Of a DNA stretch of 8,138 nucleotides, positions 5,033-8,138 are shown in pieces (position 1 is the stretch's first letter; every line of letters begins with the position of its first letter). The notes beneath the pieces were generated by a model. The model saw only the letters and a list, made by a program, of their open reading frames with translations, was not told where the DNA came from and did no database searches. The DNA comes from Solirubrobacterales bacterium 70-9 (GTDB lineage: Bacteria > Actinomycetota > Thermoleophilia > Solirubrobacterales > 70-9): NCBI GenBank assembly GCA_001898095.1, contig MKSH01000131.1, positions 2,630 to 10,767 of the forward strand. The letters run 5' to 3'. Made by a program: the position numbers and the translations under genes.

Positions 5033-6598
5033 ATGGAAATTCTGTCTTTTCGGCGGCGCGCCGCCATCCTCGCCTTTTTCGCCACCTTGGCGGCCCTCCT
5101 GGTGCCCGCCTCCGCCTCGGCCCTGAGCTTCAAGGTCGTGAACGAAAGCGGCGAACCGGACAGCCAGGTCTACGTCGACATCGCCGCCAACGGGGCCTTC
5201 GAAGTCCCTGGCTGGACGAACGACGAAGCGAAAGCGCTGAACAAAATCCCGGGCGGCGAAGTAACGATCGAAAAACTGGTCAGCGGCCGCGTCTACATCT
5301 CCTACGGCGCCCCCGTCCACGAAGGCGTCCCGTTCAACTCGCCGACCCGCTTCGACTGGGCCGAGATGACGGTCACCCCGGCGCCCGAAGACGTCGCCAA
5401 CCTGACCGCGGTCGACCAGTTCGCGATCGGCATGCGGCTGAGCACCTTCAACGGCTCCGGCGAAGAAATCGAAGCGGTCGGCTCGGCCAACTCCGACACC
5501 GTGTTCAACGCCCTGCAGCAGATCCCGGGCGGACCGGAATCGACGATCCGCAGCGAAGGGAAGATCGTCCGGGTCCTCTCGCCCCTCCACTCGACCGCCT
5601 ACCCGCTGCTCGGCGACTACGTCCGCTCGCTGGCCGGCCAGACGATCACCCTGCACACCGCCTTCTTCTCGACGCCGTTCGTCACCAGCGAATACAGCGG
5701 CACCTTCCAGGCCGACGGATCGATCGCCCTGCACGGCACCACCAACCCGTTCGGCTCCGCGCCGGAAACGATCGAACTGGAAGGCGCCCGCCTGATCGAC
5801 GACATCTACACCGGCGACGAAACCCCGAACACGGTCGAAGGGACGATCCGCCGCGATCTCCTCGCCGGGTTCAGCACCGGCCTCTGGGGCGGCAGGTACG
5901 GCAACGATGCCCTCGGCTTCTGCTCCGACGCGATCGTCAACGGCCAGGGCAGCTACTGCCCGCACGGCTTCAACCGGCCGGCCTTCGGCGAAGCTCGCGC
6001 GGCGCTCTCGCCGTTCCCGACCTGCGAGCAGTACGCGGCGGTGATCAACCAGTTCTCCGACGTCTACGGCAATCCCTACAGCGACGCCTCGAAGAAAGTC
6101 GCCGTCGCGCTCGACCAGTCCCAGGTGAAAACGCTGCAGCTGACGATCCAGCCCGACTCCGGCAACGCGATGCCGTCGGTGGGCGGCAATCCGAACTGCG
6201 GCGCGGGCCTGCCCGTGCCGAGTGGGAGCTCCTCGAACGCCGGCGGCGGCTCGACCGCGACCAGGGCCGCGACGACCGCGGCCCTGCCGAAGGCGAACTT
6301 CAAGCTGTCGGCGAAGGCCGAGGTCAGGGTCAAGAAGGGCCGCCTGGCCGTCGGCACGATCAGTTGCGCCGGTGCCTGCGGCAAGGTCGAAACCTCGGTC
6401 ACCCACGGCAAGGCCGTCCTCGCGCGGGGCAGGGCCTCGGTCGGCAAGTCGAAGGTGCAGCCGGCGCTGAAGCTGACCGCGGCCGGCAGGCACTCGCTGG
6501 CCGGTGGCAAGCCGGTGCGGGCGGTGCTGACGGTCAAGGTGACGCAGCCGGGAGCCGCGCCGACGACCAAGACCGCGTCGATCCGCCTGCTGCCTTAG
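5033..6598 (+). CDS. Secreted GH64-like (beta-1,3-glucanase/thaumatin-like) protein with C-terminal beta module
   Basis: The 521-residue protein has a Sec signal (FRRRAAILAFFATLAALLVP, cleavage likely after ASA at residue 30). The main domain (about 31-375) resembles glycoside hydrolase family 64 in layout. It has an edge strand with GRVYISYGAP (85-94), FDWAEMTV (107-114), NLTAVDQFAIGMRL (123-136), SPLHSTAYPLLGDYV (183-197), an FCSDAIVNG segment (296-304) and a late VYGNPYSDASKKVAVALDQ region (344-362). GH64 enzymes cut beta-1,3-glucan such as laminarin using two acidic residues. E111 and D128 lie in the expected segment, but an alignment is needed to confirm them. The ending is a Ser/Gly/Thr/Ala linker (395-418) and a roughly 100-residue beta domain with a CAGAC pair (445-449). 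No clear Shine-Dalgarno precedes ATG 5033, and an in-frame TGA just upstream prevents a longer form. Assignment comes from remembered family patterns, so moderate confidence. Confidence 0.68.
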   Translation: MEILSFRRRAAILAFFATLAALLVPASASALSFKVVNESGEPDSQVYVDIAANGAFEVPGWTNDEAKALNKIPGGEVTIEKLVSGRVYISYGAPVHEGVPFNSPTRFDWAEMTVTPAPEDVANLTAVDQFAIGMRLSTFNGSGEEIEAVGSANSDTVFNALQQIPGGPESTIRSEGKIVRVLSPLHSTAYPLLGDYVRSLAGQTITLHTAFFSTPFVTSEYSGTFQADGSIALHGTTNPFGSAPETIELEGARLIDDIYTGDETPNTVEGTIRRDLLAGFSTGLWGGRYGNDALGFCSDAIVNGQGSYCPHGFNRPAFGEARAALSPFPTCEQYAAVINQFSDVYGNPYSDASKKVAVALDQSQVKTLQLTIQPDSGNAMPSVGGNPNCGAGLPVPSGSSSNAGGGSTATRAATTAALPKANFKLSAKAEVRVKKGRLAVGTISCAGACGKVETSVTHGKAVLARGRASVGKSKVQPALKLTAAGRHSLAGGKPVRAVLTVKVTQPGAAPTTKTASIRLLP

Positions 6599-6604
6599 CC
6601 CGGA

Positions 6605-7528
6605 TCAGCCGGTCCCTTCGGCCTCCGGGTCGCGCCAGACCTCCTTCAGCCAGGGTGGGACTACGGCGAAGGTGGCGTGCGAGTCGGCGGCGATCGGCTC
6701 CAACGGGACGAGGTGGACGCGGCGGCCGGGGATGAAGCGACTGCCGCGGGGCGCGCCGGCGGCGTTGCCGGCGTGGCTGCCGCCGGAGACGAGGAGGAGG
6801 CCGGTCTCCGGGCCCCAGCCGTTGGGGTGGCGGACGTCGAGGGTTTCGCTGAGTGCCTTGAGGACGTCGATGCCGGCGTCGGACCCCCAGTCGAAGTCCT
6901 GCAGCGAGTAGTCGTAGCCGTCGTGCGCCGAGGCGCGCTCGTCGACCGAGCCGTCGGGGTTGATCCGGATGCCGACCGATTCCCAGTCGTCGCGGTGTTC
7001 CCCCTCGTCGCCGACTATCGGCACGCCGCGCAGGGTCGCGGAGTTGGCGTAGTAGAGCCAGTACTGGAGATAGAGACGACCGGCGCGGTCGCCGGAGCAG
7101 TCGATCCCCGCCGCCTCGGCTTCCTCCCTCTCCCCCGCCCGGCAGTCGACCACGTGGACGAAGGCGGTCACCGGCAGCCGTTCGTCGGTGCGGTGGACGA
7201 GGCCGTCGTCGGGCGCGTCGCCGCATTCGGTCATCCGGCAACGCCGATAATCGACCGGGACCGCCCGCGAGCCGTCCTCGAAGCCGATCGTCGGCATGTG
7301 ACGACGGACCAGCCGCCCCACTTCGTCGCCGTAGGTGGCGATCAGCAGTGGCTCGTCTCCACACCCGTCGGCCAACTCCGCTGCGCAGAGGATCCGCTTC
7401 GCCACCGATCCCGCCAGATCGGTCCCCGGCACCCCCACCCCGGCCGCCAGCAGCCCGACCAAGGCCAGCGCGACCAGGCAGACCAGCCCGATCCACTCCA
7501 CCGTCCCCTGTCCGCGCTCCGAGCCCAC
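6605..7528 (-). CDS. Prepilin-leader protein with Vps62/NLP-like domain (EHRDDWE motif)
   Basis: I start this 307-residue protein at GTG 7528. An in-frame ATG at 7690 would add 54 arginine-rich residues covering the 5' end of the divergent gene, which is implausible. The N-terminus reads MGSERG|QGTVEWIGLVCLVALALVG. A glycine followed by a mature-type segment with Glu at +5 and a hydrophobic stretch is the hallmark of type IV/Flp/TadE-like prepilin leaders. After Cys-containing sequence comes LYLQYWLYYANS (152-163), GDEGEHRDDWESVGIRI (173-189), ASAHDGY (199-205) and VSGGSHAGNA (247-256). The order of Trp-Tyr-Tyr, His...Asp-Trp-Glu, Ser-Ala-His and Gly-Ser-His-Ala is that of Vps62-type domains. 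EHRDDWE also resembles the metal-binding GHRHDWE heptapeptide of necrosis/ethylene-inducing (NLP) proteins. Function is unknown. It may be a surface-displayed metal- or ligand-binding domain anchored by its N-terminal helix. Confidence 0.72.
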   Translation of the reverse strand: MGSERGQGTVEWIGLVCLVALALVGLLAAGVGVPGTDLAGSVAKRILCAAELADGCGDEPLLIATYGDEVGRLVRRHMPTIGFEDGSRAVPVDYRRCRMTECGDAPDDGLVHRTDERLPVTAFVHVVDCRAGEREEAEAAGIDCSGDRAGRLYLQYWLYYANSATLRGVPIVGDEGEHRDDWESVGIRINPDGSVDERASAHDGYDYSLQDFDWGSDAGIDVLKALSETLDVRHPNGWGPETGLLLVSGGSHAGNAAGAPRGSRFIPGRRVHLVPLEPIAADSHATFAVVPPWLKEVWRDPEAEGTG

Positions 7529-7537
7529 GGGAGCCCA
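7521..7537. repeat. Tandem heptamer GAGCCCA at 10-base spacing over the prepilin-like gene's start
   Basis: GAGCCCA occurs at 7521-7527 and again at 7531-7537, exactly one near-helical turn apart, over and just ahead of the GTG start at 7528. It may be an operator or chance in GC-rich DNA. Confidence 0.25.
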
Positions 7538-7553
7538 AGTCCGCGGCGGCCTG

Positions 7554-7559
7554 CATACT
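7554..7559 (+). promoter_or_regulatory. Candidate -10 element (CATACT) for the last gene
   Basis: CATACT preceded by TG (TGCATACT from 7552) matches four of six bases of TATAAT in otherwise GC-rich sequence. Its end lies seven bases before the GTG at 7567. Transcription would begin at or next to the start codon, giving a leaderless message, which fits the missing Shine-Dalgarno. No good -35 hexamer is visible. Confidence 0.3.
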
Positions 7560-7566
7560 CCCCCGG

Positions 7567-8138
7567 GTGAGCCGTCGACGGAGCGAAAATCCTCGGTCGG
7601 TGCGCGGTCCGCGTCCGGCGCGGGCCGCCGCCGCGAGCGTCGTGCTGCTTGCGATCGCGGTCGCCCTGCTCGGCATCGGCGCGGCCGCATCGCCGATCTC
7701 GGCCGGAGCGGCGAAGAAGCCCGCGAAGAAGAAGACGAAGGCGGCCACGGGGCCTTTCTGCTCGGTGCCGGTGGTCGACAACTACCGGGCGCCGCTGGAA
7801 AAGCTGAAGCCGATTCCGGCGGTGCCGGAAGGCGGGGTGCTGCCGTTCGCGCCGGAAGGGCTGACGCTCGGCATCACCGGGCCGCAGGGGATCCTGGTCG
7901 GCGGGTCCAGCGTCGGGCTCCGGCTCACCAACGTCGCGGCGACCACGCCCAAACTGAAGTGGGTGGTGCTCGAGCGGCTGATCCGCTTCTCCGCCGACGG
8001 CTCCAAGATCCAGCCCGCGGGTCTCAAACGGATCGACCTGAAGCAACTGCCGGCGGGCAAGCACCGCGGCCTCACCTTCCCGCTCACCTCGACCCCGGGC
8101 ATCTTCTCGCTCGAAATCACGATCCAGAACCACCGCGG
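7567..8138 (+). CDS. Secreted or membrane-anchored protein of unknown function (3' truncated)
   Basis: The frame is open from GTG 7567 to the window edge: 190 codons plus two bases, with no stop. From about codon 12 onward third positions are mostly G/C, as in the neighbouring genes, which supports it being a real gene. The product starts with basic residues (SRRRSENPR) and a hydrophobic stretch (AAAASVVLLAIAVALLGIGA, about 20-39), which is an export signal or anchor. A lysine-rich segment follows (AKKPAKKKTKAA, 49-60), then GPFCSVPVVDNYRAPLEKL. The rest alternates strand-like pieces such as GLTLGITGPQGILVGGSSVG, LKWVVLERLIRFSADG and FPLTSTPGIFSLEITIQN, consistent with a beta-rich extracellular domain. 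I do not recognise the family. GTG 7600 is an alternative start that would trim 11 residues with weaker codon bias and still leave a full signal. It diverges from the prepilin-like gene with a 38-base gap. Confidence 0.7.
   Translation, partial: MSRRRSENPRSVRGPRPARAAAASVVLLAIAVALLGIGAAASPISAGAAKKPAKKKTKAATGPFCSVPVVDNYRAPLEKLKPIPAVPEGGVLPFAPEGLTLGITGPQGILVGGSSVGLRLTNVAATTPKLKWVVLERLIRFSADGSKIQPAGLKRIDLKQLPAGKHRGLTFPLTSTPGIFSLEITIQNHR

Noticed and set aside
2325..5126. A 933-codon open frame on the plus strand across egtB, the dioxygenase and the hydrolase-like gene
   Set aside because: Its product is Arg/Gly/Ala-rich without any family motif, and it crosses three well-supported genes on both strands. 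It is a by-product of high GC codon bias.
5021..6493. A 490-codon antisense frame opposite the GH64-like gene
   Set aside because: Composition is Arg/Gly/Val/Asp repeats typical of an antisense shadow, whereas the plus-strand frame has a signal peptide and family-like segments.
7529..7690. N-terminal extension of the Vps62/NLP-like protein to ATG 7690
   Set aside because: The added 54 residues are Arg/Pro/Ser-rich and cover the signal-peptide region of the divergent gene. They would also bury the prepilin-type leader, which needs a short N-terminus.

Overview
The window is very GC-rich and densely coding, with strong G/C preference at third codon positions, GTG starts and lysine/alanine-rich export leaders. 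Together with secreted enzymes carrying a C-terminal beta-sandwich tail, this suggests a high-GC actinobacterium, perhaps of the Thermoleophilia (Solirubrobacterales-like). That placement is inference from style and gene content; no phylogenetic marker is present.

Layout. (1) 1-390 (+): the 3' end of a luciferase-like (LLM-class) flavin/F420 oxidoreductase, truncated by the window edge. (2) 387-2482 (-): a two-gene ergothioneine operon, egtB then egtD, overlapping by one base, with egtD's stop overlapping the stop of the oxidoreductase. (3) 2483-2613: the divergent control region between egtB and the next gene, with three evenly phased GTAC(C) elements. (4) 2614-3732 (+): a Tat-exported intradiol ring-cleavage dioxygenase with a Ser/Gly linker and a C-terminal beta domain. 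(5) 3765-4973 (-): a secreted beta-lactamase/penicillin-binding-fold protein lacking several canonical catalytic residues. (6) 5033-6598 (+): a Sec-exported protein resembling GH64 beta-1,3-glucanases, also with a C-terminal beta module. (7) 6605-7528 (-): a protein with a type IV/Flp-prepilin-like leader followed by a Vps62/NLP-like domain with an EHRDDWE motif. (8) 7567 to the window end (+): the start of a secreted or membrane-anchored lysine-rich protein of unknown function.

How the genes relate. EgtB and EgtD catalyse two steps of ergothioneine biosynthesis: histidine trimethylation and oxidative C-S bond formation. The steps for EgtA, EgtC and EgtE are not encoded here. The right two-thirds of the window is a run of five exported proteins in alternating orientation, so they are not one operon. 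They appear to use three export routes (Tat, Sec and prepilin peptidase-type), which suggests a locus facing the cell surface or environment. No mobile element, CRISPR array or RNA gene was seen, and no gap exceeds 300 bases.
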